DNA from: Cyanobium sp. NIES-981
GTDB taxonomy: Bacteria > Cyanobacteriota > Cyanobacteriia > PCC-6307 > Cyanobiaceae
Direction: 5' to 3'
DNA length: 64,000 bases
NCBI RefSeq assembly: GCF_900088535.1
Contig: NZ_LT578417.1
Location: 1,798,001-1,862,000, forward strand
The notes below the pieces were generated by a model. It was not told where the DNA came from. It did no database searches and saw only the letters and a program-made list of their open reading frames with translations. The first letter of the stretch is position 1; each line of letters begins with the position of its first letter. A program made the translations under genes and the position numbers. This document shows positions 41,774 to 51,374 of the stretch, piece by piece.

Positions 41774-44260
41774 CTAGAAGCTGCTGGTGCCCAGAAAATC
41801 GCGCACCTGGCGGGTGCCTGGCTGGTAACCGTAACCATAGGCACCTCCCTGCTCATCGTTGATGATGCGCGGGGTCACCATGATCACCAGTTCTCGCTTC
41901 TCCTTCTGGTTGGACGTGTTGCGGAAGAACTGACCGATCAGCGGGATGTCGCCGAGGATCGGCCACTTGCTCACCACCGAACGGTCGAAATCTGAAATCA
42001 CGCCGGTGAGGATGAGAGTCTGGCCGTCACGCACCCGCACAGCACCGGTATCCAGTCGGCGCACGCTCAGGATATTGAGGTTGGAGCCGCATCCCTCCGG
42101 TGCCTGCTCCTGTCCGGTGATGGCCGACACGCTGGGGGAGAGGGAGAAGGTGACGAAGCCGTTGTCGTCGATCTTCTCCACCCGGGCGCCCAGCACCAGG
42201 CCGGCCGTCGACACTTCCGGATCGCACACGATGTTGCCCCCGCCCTCCGGGGTGGTGACCTGGTAGTTGGTGACCACATTGGTGCCCACCCGCACGACGC
42301 CTTCGTTGGCGCGGCGGCGGCCGATCGGCGAATCGGGGCTGTACTCATCCAGTCCACCCGGTCGGTCGGTGCCGCCGAGCGTCACCCCGGAGCCGCGCAA
42401 CTCGGCCGCATTTTCCTGCAGGATCAACGTGGGGCTGGCCAGCAGCTTGGTGGAACCTGAGGTGATCTGGGCCCGTACAAAGTCAAAGAAGGTGTTGTCG
42501 TCGTAGCCGCTGCCGGGGTTGCCTCGGGTGGCGCGGTTGATTCCGGTGGCCGTCACCCTGGCCACGCCCGCATTGCGACCGAGGATGCGGGTGATGGTGC
42601 GCTCGATCGCATCGGAGTTGGAGCCGTTGGGAATGGCCACGAAACTGCTCTGGCCCGTGACCGGATCGGTGACTTCCTGGATGGTGGAACCGGTCTGCCG
42701 CTCGATGCGGCGGATCTGGTTGCGCGAGAGGTTGGTATTCCTGCCGAAGGAAACCAGGCTGCGGTCACCACTGATGTCCACACCGGGCGGCAGGTTGGTC
42801 ACGGTCACCCTGCCATCTTCAATGGTGAGTTCCAGATCCTCGGGAATATCGCGACGGAAGGAGGTTTCATCGGGCGGCAGGCGATTCCCGAAGGCTCCCA
42901 GCAGCTGACCGCTGTTGTTGACAATGAAGTTGTTGCCGAAGCGGAAGGCGAAGGAGTTGTCGATCGCGGCATCGTTCTCCAGGCTCACATCCAGCAGCTT
43001 CACATTGAGGGCCACCTGGCGCTGGCGCAGATCCAGTTGCCGCAGATACTGTTCGGCAATGCCCACGATCGCCGGGTCACCCACCATCGTGATGGTGCCC
43101 AGGCGGGTGTCGGTTGTGGCGCGCAGGCCGATCAAGGGTCCGGTGGAGGCCCCATAGGCCTCCACGGTGGTGACACTGCTGGCCTGGGTGGTCTGGGAAT
43201 TGGGGGCGGAGGCAATGGCCTCCCCCTGGGACACCCCCTGGGTCACCGAGGTGGTGATGGTGTTCGTCTTGGTGACGGAGGCCCCGAGGTTGGCCAGATA
43301 ATCCGCCGCCGCATTCGGCCCCACCTGGTTGAGGCGGTACACCTTCGACACCTGGGCACCGAAGCTCTTGGAGAGGGCGTTCGGACCGGCGAAGATCATG
43401 TTGCCCTCCAGCTTCCCCTGCAGGCCCGCCGCCAGCAGGGTGGTGTTGAGGGCACGGGCATAGGACTCACCCCGGAAGGAGATCGAGAGCGGGCGGGCAC
43501 CGGGATTCACGCCAGCCGGGTTCTGGCCGGCAGCGGCCAGCGGTTCGTCCACATAGGCGAAGCCGTAGCCCCCCAGCTGGGCCAGGGCCATCAGGGCATC
43601 GCGGGCCGGCGCATTCTTGAGCGTCATCGTCACCGAGGGCCCGGACACGTTCACGTAGCCGGGGTTCCGCAGGGTCATCGTGCCCACCGCCATGTCCCCC
43701 AGCGGCGGGGCCACCGCCCGGGGCTGCAGCGGCGGCGCATAGCTGGGCAGCGGCACGGCACCCGGCCGGGCCAGATTCACCCGGTTCACCTGCAGCGAGG
43801 CCTGGGGAACCGGTGAGGGGAAGGCGATGATCAGGTTCTGGCCGTCGGCACTCACCACGGGGCGGCTGAGCGTCACCCCGGGCATGGGGGTGACCCCGAT
43901 CGAGAAGCTGTTGCCGCCACCGTCGAAGCTGATGCTCTGCAGGCCCACCTCCGGCAGGGACAGGCGCTGCGGGCCGAGCTTCAGGGCCGAGGGGGCGGCC
44001 GTGGACAGCTGCCCCTGCCAGCCGGCCCCATCGCTCGACTGCTGCAGCTGCGGGGAGATGCCGGTGCCCTCGATCAGCAGCTCCACCGAATCGGGAAGGC
44101 GGCGCACCTTGAGCTGCACAGCACCGCTGACCGGGGCTTGCCGTGCCGACGACGAAGGCGTGGCGGCAGGCACACGAGGAGCCGCGTTGCTGACGGGGGC
44201 CAGCCAGGCGACAGCCAGGCAGCCACTGCACCACCCCGAGAGCCACAGGCGAGAACTCAT
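41774..44260 (-). CDS. pilQ: Type IV pilus secretin PilQ
   Basis: PilQ forms the outer-membrane pore of the type IV pilus. The 828-residue protein has a signal peptide, AMIN-type domains (about 50-170), an STN-like domain (SVTMTLKNAPARDALMALAQLGGYGFAYV, ~215-250) and a secretin domain at the end (SGSTKLLASPTLILQENAAELR, GGGNIVCDPEVSTAG, PILGDIPLIGQFFRNTSNQKEKRELVIMVTPRII). The ATG at 44260 is better than the TTG at 44272. In Synechococcus these pili serve motility, buoyancy or DNA uptake. Confidence 0.94.
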   Translation of the reverse strand: MSSRLWLSGWCSGCLAVAWLAPVSNAAPRVPAATPSSSARQAPVSGAVQLKVRRLPDSVELLIEGTGISPQLQQSSDGAGWQGQLSTAAPSALKLGPQRLSLPEVGLQSISFDGGGNSFSIGVTPMPGVTLSRPVVSADGQNLIIAFPSPVPQASLQVNRVNLARPGAVPLPSYAPPLQPRAVAPPLGDMAVGTMTLRNPGYVNVSGPSVTMTLKNAPARDALMALAQLGGYGFAYVDEPLAAAGQNPAGVNPGARPLSISFRGESYARALNTTLLAAGLQGKLEGNMIFAGPNALSKSFGAQVSKVYRLNQVGPNAAADYLANLGASVTKTNTITTSVTQGVSQGEAIASAPNSQTTQASSVTTVEAYGASTGPLIGLRATTDTRLGTITMVGDPAIVGIAEQYLRQLDLRQRQVALNVKLLDVSLENDAAIDNSFAFRFGNNFIVNNSGQLLGAFGNRLPPDETSFRRDIPEDLELTIEDGRVTVTNLPPGVDISGDRSLVSFGRNTNLSRNQIRRIERQTGSTIQEVTDPVTGQSSFVAIPNGSNSDAIERTITRILGRNAGVARVTATGINRATRGNPGSGYDDNTFFDFVRAQITSGSTKLLASPTLILQENAAELRGSGVTLGGTDRPGGLDEYSPDSPIGRRRANEGVVRVGTNVVTNYQVTTPEGGGNIVCDPEVSTAGLVLGARVEKIDDNGFVTFSLSPSVSAITGQEQAPEGCGSNLNILSVRRLDTGAVRVRDGQTLILTGVISDFDRSVVSKWPILGDIPLIGQFFRNTSNQKEKRELVIMVTPRIINDEQGGAYGYGYQPGTRQVRDFLGTSSF

Positions 44261-44362
44261 GAGCTTGGCCAACGCGCCCTACCCCATCTGTGGGCGGAGT
44301 TTACCGAGGAAAATCAAACGGGCCAGCACCGCAGCCTCAGCTCGTACACCGGCCGGCACAGC

Positions 44363-45154
44363 TCAGGATGGCGGCTGGGCCGTCGGCGCGGGAGCCGCAG
44401 CCCCAGGAGCCGGGGCTGCGGGCCGGGATGGCGGCGGGGGCTTCAATCCGCCCTCGGGTGCCTTGTAGTAGGTGAGCAGCAGCTTGAGTTCAGGAACGGT
44501 GGGCTTCACCGCGGCGCCACCTCCAGGCTGGGCCACGGCGGGCACGCCCGGCTTGTCCACCAGGGCCATGGTGAACTGGCTGGGCACCGCCAGCAGGCTG
44601 AGCTTCTCCACCGCCCGCAGGAAGGCCAGGAGGCTGGGGTAGTTGCCGCGGGCGGTGAGCAGCACACGCTCGGAACTCAGGCCGGCCTCTTCCAGGGCCG
44701 ACTTGGGAGGAGCGGGCGGCGGCTGGGTGCCGCCGGGCTGGGCCGGAGGCGTGGCTGGCGGCGCCTCGGGGGCCGGGGGCTGGGCTGGCACAGGCTCGTA
44801 GAGCTCCAGCTGCACCCCCGACCGGGTGGCCTCCCGATCGATCTGGGAGAGGAAGGTGAGGAACTCGCCGCTCCCTTCGATCAGGCTGAGGATCTTGCGC
44901 TGCTGGAGGTCTGCCTTCTCCTGGTCGCGGGCCGACTGATCGAGCTGCTGCCGCAGCAGGGGAAGACGCTCCTGCAGGGCCTGCAGCTCGGAGAGGCGCT
45001 CGGAATCGGTGCGCAGGCGCAACCACTGCGGCACCAGAACGGCACCGACCACCGCCGCCGCCAGCACCGCCCCCACCGCGATGGGCACACCCAGCAGCAG
45101 TCGCTGCCGCCGCAGCTGCTGCTGGGCACTCACCGAGGCCTGGAGATTGGTCAT
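44363..45154 (-). CDS. pilO: Type IV pilus assembly protein PilO
   Basis: PilO is an inner-membrane alignment subunit. It has one N-terminal membrane helix (GVPIAVGAVLAAAVVGAVLV), a coiled coil (SERLSELQALQERLPLLRQQL), and a periplasmic ferredoxin-like domain (LTARGNYPSLLAFLRAVEKLSLLA). A Pro/Ala-rich insertion interrupts the domain and another ends the protein. It overlaps pilN by four bases. Confidence 0.92.
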   Translation of the reverse strand: MTNLQASVSAQQQLRRQRLLLGVPIAVGAVLAAAVVGAVLVPQWLRLRTDSERLSELQALQERLPLLRQQLDQSARDQEKADLQQRKILSLIEGSGEFLTFLSQIDREATRSGVQLELYEPVPAQPPAPEAPPATPPAQPGGTQPPPAPPKSALEEAGLSSERVLLTARGNYPSLLAFLRAVEKLSLLAVPSQFTMALVDKPGVPAVAQPGGGAAVKPTVPELKLLLTYYKAPEGGLKPPPPSRPAAPAPGAAAPAPTAQPPS

Positions 45155-45852
45155 GGGAGCAGTCCCTCCTTCTGAAGCAGTGCCATGCGGCGGGTGAGGC
45201 CCTCGGCCCCGAGCTGCTCGAGAATCAGCTTCTCGGAAGCCGGCGGCAGGCCATCGCGGAAGGAGAACCGCAGCTCAAAGTTCACGGCGGGAGCGGCGAG
45301 ATCCTTGGTGGCATCGCTGCGGTCGCGGGATGCCTTCAGCAGGGTGACCCCCTTGCCCGCATCCAGCAGCGGCGATCGCTTGAGATCGAGCTGGAGTGCA
45401 TTGATCCGAACGAACGCCTGGGGGTCGTTGGCACGGCCCTTGAGCACCATGTCCTGGTCCTGCTGCTGGGCGTCGGTGAGCTGCACCCCCTCGGGCACCC
45501 GCAGCTGCAGGTCGCGCATCAGGGCGGACGACGAGCGGGTGCCGATCAGACCCTCCACGAGCTTGCGGTTGGAACCCTGCACCTGCTTGAGCTTGGCGTT
45601 GCTGCCGTTGAGCCGGCTCTGCAGCTGCTGTTCCTCGGCCTCCACCGTGGCCAGACGATCCAGCTCGGCCTTCACGAACACTCCACGCAGGAACAGCAGG
45701 CCGCTGATGCCCAGGGCCAGGCCGAGGATGCCGGAGCCGATGGCGACACCCTGAAGCAGGGTCTGGCGGGTGGCTTTCTGTGCCACCGAGGGTTCCGGCA
45801 GCCCCAGGGCCTCGCGCTTCTCGCGCAGGAGATCGAACGGTGTGGAGATCAT
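45151..45852 (-). CDS. pilN: Type IV pilus assembly protein PilN
   Basis: The protein has a short cytoplasmic start (STPFDLLREKREALGLPEP), one membrane helix, a coiled coil (AEEQQLQSRLNGSNAKLKQVQGSN) and a periplasmic domain ending in FELRFSF. PilN links PilM to PilO. Typical PilN begins with a PilM-binding INLLP motif; here the analogous stretch reads PFDLLR. It overlaps pilM and pilO by four bases each. Confidence 0.9.
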   Translation of the reverse strand: MISTPFDLLREKREALGLPEPSVAQKATRQTLLQGVAIGSGILGLALGISGLLFLRGVFVKAELDRLATVEAEEQQLQSRLNGSNAKLKQVQGSNRKLVEGLIGTRSSSALMRDLQLRVPEGVQLTDAQQQDQDMVLKGRANDPQAFVRINALQLDLKRSPLLDAGKGVTLLKASRDRSDATKDLAAPAVNFELRFSFRDGLPPASEKLILEQLGAEGLTRRMALLQKEGLLP

Positions 45853-46754
45853 CGAGCCCTGTCCAGCTCCGCCAGACCCTGCAGGGCAAGGCTACCGAAG
45901 CCAGCAAGGTCAACCGGCTCCAGCGCCTGGCCAAGGGCCGCCTCCAGAGTTTCGACGCCCTCCAGCGGCCGGGTGAGCAGCAGGCGTGACGTGGAGCAAC
46001 CGAACTGGGCCCTGCAGAAGGCAAGGGAGCGCTGCAGCGCCGGGGCCAGATCCTGGGGCCACAGAGGAAGTGTGCGCTGGAATTCCGGCGCACCGGCCAC
46101 CCACACATCGAGCAGGCAGGCGCTGCTGGTGGGCTGCAGCACGGCCACCATGGTGCCCGGGCGGGTTGCCTCGAGCTGGTCGCGCAGGGCCAGGATCTGG
46201 CAGGCCTGGGCCGGCAGGAGGTGGCTGAGGCTGCCCCCCGCGATGGCGAACAGCTGGATCCAGGCCTCCACCGTGCTGTTCGGGGCGGCCACCAGCAGGG
46301 ATCGGCCCGCCGGGCCGGCCAGGGGCTGAAGGTCGATGGCCGCGTCTCGCAGGGAGAACGGCAGCCGCAGATCGGGGTTGCGCTCGCGCAGCGCCGCGAT
46401 CGGCTCCTCGGGGCACACACCGCCCGGCCAGGTGATCACCCTCCAGGCACTGGCCGGCCGGGGCAGCGCCACCACCAGGTTGGCCATCACCGTGCTGTGC
46501 TCCAGCAGCAGGTCACCCACGAAGTCACCCAGGGCATCGGCAGCGATGGGCACGCCGTCCTTCAGGGTGCGGGCGGGAACGGGCGCCTGCCATACGGCCG
46601 GATCGGGACCGCCCGCCTTGATGCCCTGCCCCACCAGGAGCTGGGGATCGGAGAAGTCAAGCAGCACCGTGCTCGGAAAGATCTCGGCCCTGAGGGGGCG
46701 CAGCCGTTCTCTGATCCCCGCGAGTACCAAGGGTGACCACCTCGATTGCGGCAA
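45849..46754 (-). CDS. pilM: Type IV pilus assembly protein PilM (divergent)
   Basis: Position and general actin-like layout identify PilM, though sequence similarity looks weak. It has STVLLDFSDPQLLVGQGIKAG at the start and ALPRPASAWRVITWPGG in the middle, where PilM has VALPxSxV. The start is a TTG at 46754; no good ATG is visible. PilM is the cytoplasmic ring protein that binds PilN. The pilMNOQ order supports the call. Confidence 0.82.
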   Translation of the reverse strand: MPQSRWSPLVLAGIRERLRPLRAEIFPSTVLLDFSDPQLLVGQGIKAGGPDPAVWQAPVPARTLKDGVPIAADALGDFVGDLLLEHSTVMANLVVALPRPASAWRVITWPGGVCPEEPIAALRERNPDLRLPFSLRDAAIDLQPLAGPAGRSLLVAAPNSTVEAWIQLFAIAGGSLSHLLPAQACQILALRDQLEATRPGTMVAVLQPTSSACLLDVWVAGAPEFQRTLPLWPQDLAPALQRSLAFCRAQFGCSTSRLLLTRPLEGVETLEAALGQALEPVDLAGFGSLALQGLAELDRAR

Positions 46755-46796
46755 AGCTACCGAACTTTCGAAAAGCGGCCAGCAACGGTGGCGGCA

Positions 46797-48002
46797 TCAG
46801 CGCCATGGAAGCCCCGAACCCACCGCCTGGCCGATGTGGGCGAGGCGGTGGCGGTCGAGCTGACTGCTGAGGCCCTCCAGGATCTGCGGCACCAGCGCCG
46901 GACCGGCATAGATCCAGCCGGTGTAGAGCTGCACCAGGGACGCACCGGCCGTGATGCGCTCCCAGGCCGCCTGGGGTGAATCGATGCCCCCCACGCCGAT
47001 CAGGGGCAGGGCGGGCCCGGCTGTGGCCCGCAGCCGGCGCAGCACCTCCAGGGCCCTGGCCCGCAGCGGCGCCCCGCTCAGCCCCCCGGCCTCCTCGGCC
47101 AGGGTGCGGCCGGTCTGGAGAAGACGCCGCCCCTCCAGGCCGAGGCGGTCCAGGCTGGTGTTCACGGCGATGACCCCGGCGAGGCCCTCCTCGTAGGCCA
47201 TGCGGGCGATGGCATCGATGGCGTCGTCCTCCAGATCCGGGGCGATCTTCACCAGCAGCGGCGGGCAGGCCGGCAGGCGGCGCAACCGCTCCACCAGACG
47301 ACGCAGCAGCAGCTCATCCTGCAGATCCCGCAGCCCGGGCGTGTTGGGCGAGCTCACGTTGATCACCGCGTAGTCGGCCAGGGGAGCGAGCAGCTCCAGG
47401 GAGGCCGCGTAATCGTCCGGGGCCTGGTCCAGGGCGGTGATCTTCGACTTGCCCAGGTTGATGCCGAGCACCGCCGGACGCTGGCCCGGGGGGGGCAGCC
47501 GCTGGCGCTCCAGGGTGCGCCGGGCGGCCTGGGCGCCCTGGTTGTTGAACCCCATCCGGTTGAGCGCGGCCCGCTCCGGCGCCAGGCGGAACAGACGGGG
47601 GCGGGGATTGCCGGGCTGGGGATGCCAGGTGATGGTGCCGAGCTCGGCGAAGCCGAAGCCGAAGTGGTGCCACACGGCCGCAGCCACCGCGTCCTTGTCG
47701 AAGCCGGCCGCCAGTCCCACGGGGTTGGTGAACCGGCAGCCGAACAGGCTCTGCTCCAACCGCGGATCGGGGCGACGCAGCTCCTGGCCCAGGCCGTCCA
47801 GCACACCGCTCACCACGGGCCAGCGGCGGCGCAGGGCGGCCTGGCCCAGCGCCGCCAGGGTGAGCCGGCTCAGCTGCTCCGCATCGGCACCGCCATCCTG
47901 CGAGAGCACCGGGCCGAGGACGCGTTGATAGAGCGCGCCCGTGGTGCCGGCCGCCGACCCCACTGCTGCCGCCGTCGCACCGTCCTGTGCGCCCTCGCCC
48001 AT
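46797..48002 (-). CDS. pyrD: Dihydroorotate dehydrogenase (quinone)
   Basis: The class 2 enzyme of pyrimidine synthesis has an N-terminal helix region for membrane contact, [66 protein letters not shown] with the catalytic Ser, and [28 protein letters not shown]. The 401-residue length is somewhat long because of an Ala/Gly-rich N-terminus; translation may start later. Confidence 0.95.
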   Translation of the reverse strand: MGEGAQDGATAAAVGSAAGTTGALYQRVLGPVLSQDGGADAEQLSRLTLAALGQAALRRRWPVVSGVLDGLGQELRRPDPRLEQSLFGCRFTNPVGLAAGFDKDAVAAAVWHHFGFGFAELGTITWHPQPGNPRPRLFRLAPERAALNRMGFNNQGAQAARRTLERQRLPPPGQRPAVLGINLGKSKITALDQAPDDYAASLELLAPLADYAVINVSSPNTPGLRDLQDELLLRRLVERLRRLPACPPLLVKIAPDLEDDAIDAIARMAYEEGLAGVIAVNTSLDRLGLEGRRLLQTGRTLAEEAGGLSGAPLRARALEVLRRLRATAGPALPLIGVGGIDSPQAAWERITAGASLVQLYTGWIYAGPALVPQILEGLSSQLDRHRLAHIGQAVGSGLPWR

Positions 48003-48011
48003 CTCTGCTGC

Positions 48012-48830
48012 TCAGCGGCCATCGCCCAATCCTGCCGTCCCGCGCCGCAACCGCCAGCGGCCATCACCGATCGGCTCCACCTGCCAGTCGCGCCAGGTCC
48101 AGGGCCTGGTGCGGCGCTCGAGATTGCGCAGGGGCTGCTCCACCAGCTGGGCCAGTTCCACCAGCGTGAGCCCATAGCCCTGGGTGGCCACCCGATCCGC
48201 CCATTCCAGGCGGCTCAGCAGCTTCTGAAGATCGGCCGGAGCCAGGTCCGCCCCTGGGGGAGGGGCCAGCGCCGGCCCCGCCTGCCGCGTTGCCTCCCCG
48301 GCTCCGGCAGGCACGTCCGCCTCCAGCCGCGCCATGCCCAGCACCTCCCCCTCCCGCAGCGGCGGGATCCGTCCCCGGGAGAAGGCCACGGCGATCGTGT
48401 CGCACCGCTCGTTGTCGGGATCGCCGCTGTGCCCCTTCACATGGCGCAGCGACACGTCATGCAGCCTGGCCCGGTCGAGCTGCTCCCAGAGATCACGGTT
48501 CAGCACGGCGCCGCCGGAAGCGGTGCGCCACCCCTTCCGCTTCCACCCCTGGATCCACTTGCCCAGCCCATCGATCAGGTAGCGGCTGTCGGTGCGGAGG
48601 GCCAGGTCGGGGTGGCGGGGCAGGTCGCGCAGGGCCTCCAGCACCGCCAGCGCCGCGGTGAGCTCCATGCGGTTGTTGGTGGTGTCCGCCTCGGCCCCGC
48701 CCATCTCGTGGACCGACCCATCCTCGAAACGGAGCAGAGCTCCCCAGCCGCCAGGCCCGGGATTGCCGCTGCAGGCCCCATCACAGGCTGCCGCCACCAC
48801 TCTCACCGGCCGATCCGCCACTGGACACAC
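48012..48830 (-). CDS. rnhA: Ribonuclease HI with C-terminal extension
   Basis: The first ~155 residues are RNase [57 protein letters not shown] and [14 protein letters not shown], with the D-E-D-D active site. It cuts RNA in RNA-DNA hybrids. About 115 further residues contain [31 protein letters not shown] and [12 protein letters not shown], which resembles a helical or wHTH module found attached to several cyanobacterial proteins. It lies ten bases upstream of pyrD. Confidence 0.93.
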   Translation of the reverse strand: MCPVADRPVRVVAAACDGACSGNPGPGGWGALLRFEDGSVHEMGGAEADTTNNRMELTAALAVLEALRDLPRHPDLALRTDSRYLIDGLGKWIQGWKRKGWRTASGGAVLNRDLWEQLDRARLHDVSLRHVKGHSGDPDNERCDTIAVAFSRGRIPPLREGEVLGMARLEADVPAGAGEATRQAGPALAPPPGADLAPADLQKLLSRLEWADRVATQGYGLTLVELAQLVEQPLRNLERRTRPWTWRDWQVEPIGDGRWRLRRGTAGLGDGR

Positions 48831-48888
48831 CTCAGATCTTCGCTAAACAGACCCCCTACTCTGTGCTGCCCCCAGGGCAGGAAGGGCC

Positions 48889-49716
48889 ATGGCCAGCACA
48901 CCGAAACGCCGCCGACGCCGGCAATCCCTGGGCGCACGCGCCCTGCATCCGCAAGCCCTGCGCCTGCCGCTGGCCTGCGGCCTCGCCGCCCTGGGTGCGG
49001 GAGTGGCGGCCCTGCTGGCCGGCACGCCAGGGGAGCGGGTGCAGGCGGCCAACCTGTTCGGCAGCCAGCCGATCGCCACGGGCCAGGCCATCGCCCTGGC
49101 CCAGCCCCTGGCCGGAGGCCGCTGGAACCTGATCGTGCTGGAGCAGCTCCAGCCGGCGCCACCCTGCTGGCGGGAATTTCCCGATGGCTCGGTGGTGTCC
49201 TACGACGGCGACGTGGCTGAGGGCGTCTGTGGCCGCTATCTCTCGAGCAGCGCCTACTCCCTGCGGGTCAACGACAACGACCTGAGCAACCCCTGGCGGC
49301 TGAGGGTGGAGAGCGAGAACGGCCAGTTGCGGCTGCTGGCTGCCAACCCCCAGAACAGCACCATGATCCCCGTCGCCAGCGGCCGGGTTCCCGCCGATGG
49401 CCTGGCCGCCCTCCAGCTGGCGCCTGGCTGGAGCTTCCAGCGCCGCACCTACGGCGACGAGCCCCTGCGCCACCTCTACATGGCGAACGCCGAACCCCTG
49501 CCGGTGCTGCTCGCCCGGGCCCGGGGCGGTGGGCAGCTGGCCTCCCTGCCGGCGGCGCCCCCACCTCCTTCCGTGACCGCCGTGGCACGCCTGGACAGCT
49601 CGAACCGCCTCAGCGGCAGGCTCGACAGCCGCGGTAGCCGGGACAGCCGCACCAGCCGCTCCCCAGCGCGCCCCACGGGCGTGGTGGCCCTCGAAGTGGT
49701 GCCCTACGGCAGCTGA
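48889..49716 (+). CDS. DUF3747 family secreted protein
   Basis: The 275-residue protein has a basic N-terminus (STPKRRRRRQ), a hydrophobic export or anchor segment (LPLACGLAALGAGVAALLAG), and the DUF3747 core: CWREFPDGSVVSYDGDVAEGVCGRYLSSSAYSLRVNDNDL. DUF3747 is mostly cyanobacterial and has no known role. The tail is low complexity (RLDSSNRLSGRLDSRGSR). Confidence 0.85.
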   Translation: MASTPKRRRRRQSLGARALHPQALRLPLACGLAALGAGVAALLAGTPGERVQAANLFGSQPIATGQAIALAQPLAGGRWNLIVLEQLQPAPPCWREFPDGSVVSYDGDVAEGVCGRYLSSSAYSLRVNDNDLSNPWRLRVESENGQLRLLAANPQNSTMIPVASGRVPADGLAALQLAPGWSFQRRTYGDEPLRHLYMANAEPLPVLLARARGGGQLASLPAAPPPPSVTAVARLDSSNRLSGRLDSRGSRDSRTSRSPARPTGVVALEVVPYGS

Positions 49717-49790
49717 AGGCGAGGGGCGCCAACCGCCTCACGGACAGCTGAGCAACCGGCACGGCAACGTCCCTGACTCCGGTCGCATCC

Positions 49791-49796
49791 TCTAAT
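49791..49796 (+). promoter_or_regulatory. Candidate -10 box of the small RNA
   Basis: TCTAAT lies seven bases before a G-run (49802-49805) that could be the start site. No good -35 box is seen. Confidence 0.35.
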
Positions 49797-49802
49797 TTCA
49801 TG

Positions 49803-49902
49803 GGGTGTGAGGAGTGCGGAACGTCTCTTCGGGGTCGAAACGAGGACAGACTCCCGAAGCCCGTTCCACAATCCTGCCCCGCCTTTGGCGGGGCTTTTTT
49901 TT
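49803..49902 (+). ncRNA. Candidate small RNA with strong terminator
   Basis: About 100 nt in a non-coding gap. A long hairpin is formed by GGAACG (49818-49823) with CGTTCC (49862-49867), and inside it CTTCGGG (49827-49833) with CCCGAAG (49853-49859). It ends in the terminator at 49876-49902. The 5' end holds GTGTGAGGAGT (49805-49815), the exact complement of the conserved ACUCCUCACAC motif known from the cyanobacterial sRNA Yfr1. It could instead be the 3' UTR of the DUF3747 gene. I do not recognise its family. Confidence 0.5.
49876..49902 (+). terminator. Rho-independent terminator
   Basis: GCCCCGCC-TTT-GGCGGGGC is a perfect 8-bp stem followed by eight T. It ends transcription on the plus strand after the DUF3747 gene and the candidate small RNA. 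Confidence 0.9.
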
Positions 49903-49950
49903 GGCTGCCCAATGCCGCGGTGGCGGGGTGAGCCCTGCCGCACCGTCTCC

Positions 49951-49981
49951 CCACAACAAAGCCGGCCCCGGAGGGCCGGCT
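49951..49981 (-). terminator. Terminator of the ribosomal protein operon
   Basis: On the minus strand AGCCGGCCC-TCCG-GGGCCGGCT forms a perfect 9-bp stem followed by TTGTTG. It lies 46 bases after the rplL stop. The T-run is short. Confidence 0.7.
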
Positions 49982-50026
49982 CTGCCTTGGGAAGCTGGGG
50001 GGCCAGTGAGCCGGCCCCGGCTGCGA

Positions 50027-50410
50027 TCACTTGATCGAAACCTTGCCGCCGGCTTCTTCGATGGCCTTCTTGAGGGCCTCGGCATCGGCTTTGGCGATGC
50101 CTTCCTTCACCGCCTTGGGAGCGGCTTCCACCAGGGCCTTGGCGTCGCCCAGGCCGAGGCCGGTGGCTTCGCGCACGGCCTTGAGCACCTTGATCTTGGC
50201 GGCCGCATCGAAGGATTCGAGAATCACATCGAATTCGGTCTTCTCTTCGGCAGCCTCAGCGGCAGCCGCGGGAGCGGCGGCCATCACCACACCGGGGGAA
50301 GCGGCGGCGGAGACGCCGAAGGCCTCTTCAATCTGCTTGACGAGCTCGGAAGCTTCCAGCAGGGAGAGGGATTTGAGTTGTTCGAGAATCTGGTCGGTCG
50401 TAGCAGACAT
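50027..50410 (-). CDS. rplL: Ribosomal protein bL12 (L7/L12)
   Basis: The 127-residue stalk protein has the N-terminal dimerisation helix ([29 protein letters not shown]), an Ala-rich hinge, and the C-terminal domain ([41 protein letters not shown]). It recruits translation factors. It is the last gene of the operon. Confidence 0.98.
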   Translation of the reverse strand: MSATTDQILEQLKSLSLLEASELVKQIEEAFGVSAAASPGVVMAAAPAAAAEAAEEKTEFDVILESFDAAAKIKVLKAVREATGLGLGDAKALVEAAPKAVKEGIAKADAEALKKAIEEAGGKVSIK

Positions 50411-50490
50411 GGTTGGGAATCAGCAACAGATCTGTGGGAAACAGTCGGATCGGTTGAGCTCGACAGCAGCGGATGGAGGGGAACCGGGCC

Positions 50491-51024
50491 TCAGGAGGCC
50501 TGGCCCTCGCCATCGGCGTGCTGCTGGAGGGCCCGAGCGAGACCGGAAGGAACCTCGTTGATGCCCACGGCCACCTTGGTGGCCACGGCGTTGATCGCAC
50601 CGGCGATCTGGGCCATGAGCACCTCCTTGGAGGGCAGATCCCCGATGGCCTTGATGTCCGCCTGGGAGAGGAGCTTGCCTTCGAAAAGGCCGCCCTTCGT
50701 CTCAGACTTCTTCGTGTCCTTCTGGAAGGACTGCAGGGCCTTCACCGCACCACCCACGTCGCCCTTGACGAGCACGAAGGCGTTGGTGCCGGTGAGCAGG
50801 GATTCGAGATCCGACCAGGCGCTGTTGCCATCAATGGCCCGGCGCATCAAGGTGTTCTTGGTCACCTTGCACACGCCGTTGCTGGCCTGCAGACGGGTCC
50901 GCAGATCAGACATTTCCTTGATGGACAGGCCCTTGAAATCAAGGACCAGCGCCATTTCAGCCTCGCCGAGGAGCCCTTTGAGCTCTTCGACGATCTGTTG
51001 CTTGTTCTCCAGCGTGCGGCCCAT
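50491..51024 (-). CDS. rplJ: Ribosomal protein uL10
   Basis: The ATG at 51024 gives [19 protein letters not shown], the normal L10 start. The sequence continues with [34 protein letters not shown] and a C-terminal bL12-binding helix. It forms the base of the ribosomal stalk. The 177-residue length is normal. The frame upstream to 51102 is leader, not coding. Confidence 0.97.
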   Translation of the reverse strand: MGRTLENKQQIVEELKGLLGEAEMALVLDFKGLSIKEMSDLRTRLQASNGVCKVTKNTLMRRAIDGNSAWSDLESLLTGTNAFVLVKGDVGGAVKALQSFQKDTKKSETKGGLFEGKLLSQADIKAIGDLPSKEVLMAQIAGAINAVATKVAVGINEVPSGLARALQQHADGEGQAS

Positions 51025-51374
51025 AGGAAAGGATCGGATCGGGGGAACAAGCCGGGTACGCGGCCCGGGACACCGCCGCAGGGGATTCCGAGGAATCGCC
51101 ACCGGGCAGCTCGAGGCCGCTGCATGCTCCTGACCCGATCAGATCGCCGGCGGCTGCTCACCGCTGACGGCCTGGAGGCCGAAACCTGTCGCGTTCACCT
51201 CGGCAGGACTTATGGCAAGAGGGAAGGCGGTGCGGCGAAAGCCGGCCGAAAACCCATCACCAACCTGCTGTCTGGGGTTGGGCGCGTGCCCATCTGGCCT
51301 TTGGCCAGCACCCAACCATAGACCATGGTGATCCCCTCTCCCGCAAGAGCCGCCCGGCGGCCGGGCTGGCGCGC
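51025..51374 (-). promoter_or_regulatory. rplJ leader (L10-type autoregulatory region)
   Basis: This 350-bp gap between rplA and rplJ has no gene. On the minus strand it contains CCTGCCGAGGT (51207-51197), an element I recall from the E. coli rplJ leader. A long hairpin, GGTTGGG with CCCAACC (51317-51276), encloses TGGCC-AAA-GGCCA (51307-51295). L10 leaders let L10/L12 repress their own mRNA. A CCCGGCCGCCGGG hairpin near 51360 could attenuate read-through. Confidence 0.6.

Noticed and set aside
49790-49850. Yfr1 gene on the minus strand
   Set aside because: The ACTCCTCACAC motif is present after a stem-loop, but the terminator hairpin with T-run that must follow it in Yfr1 is missing.
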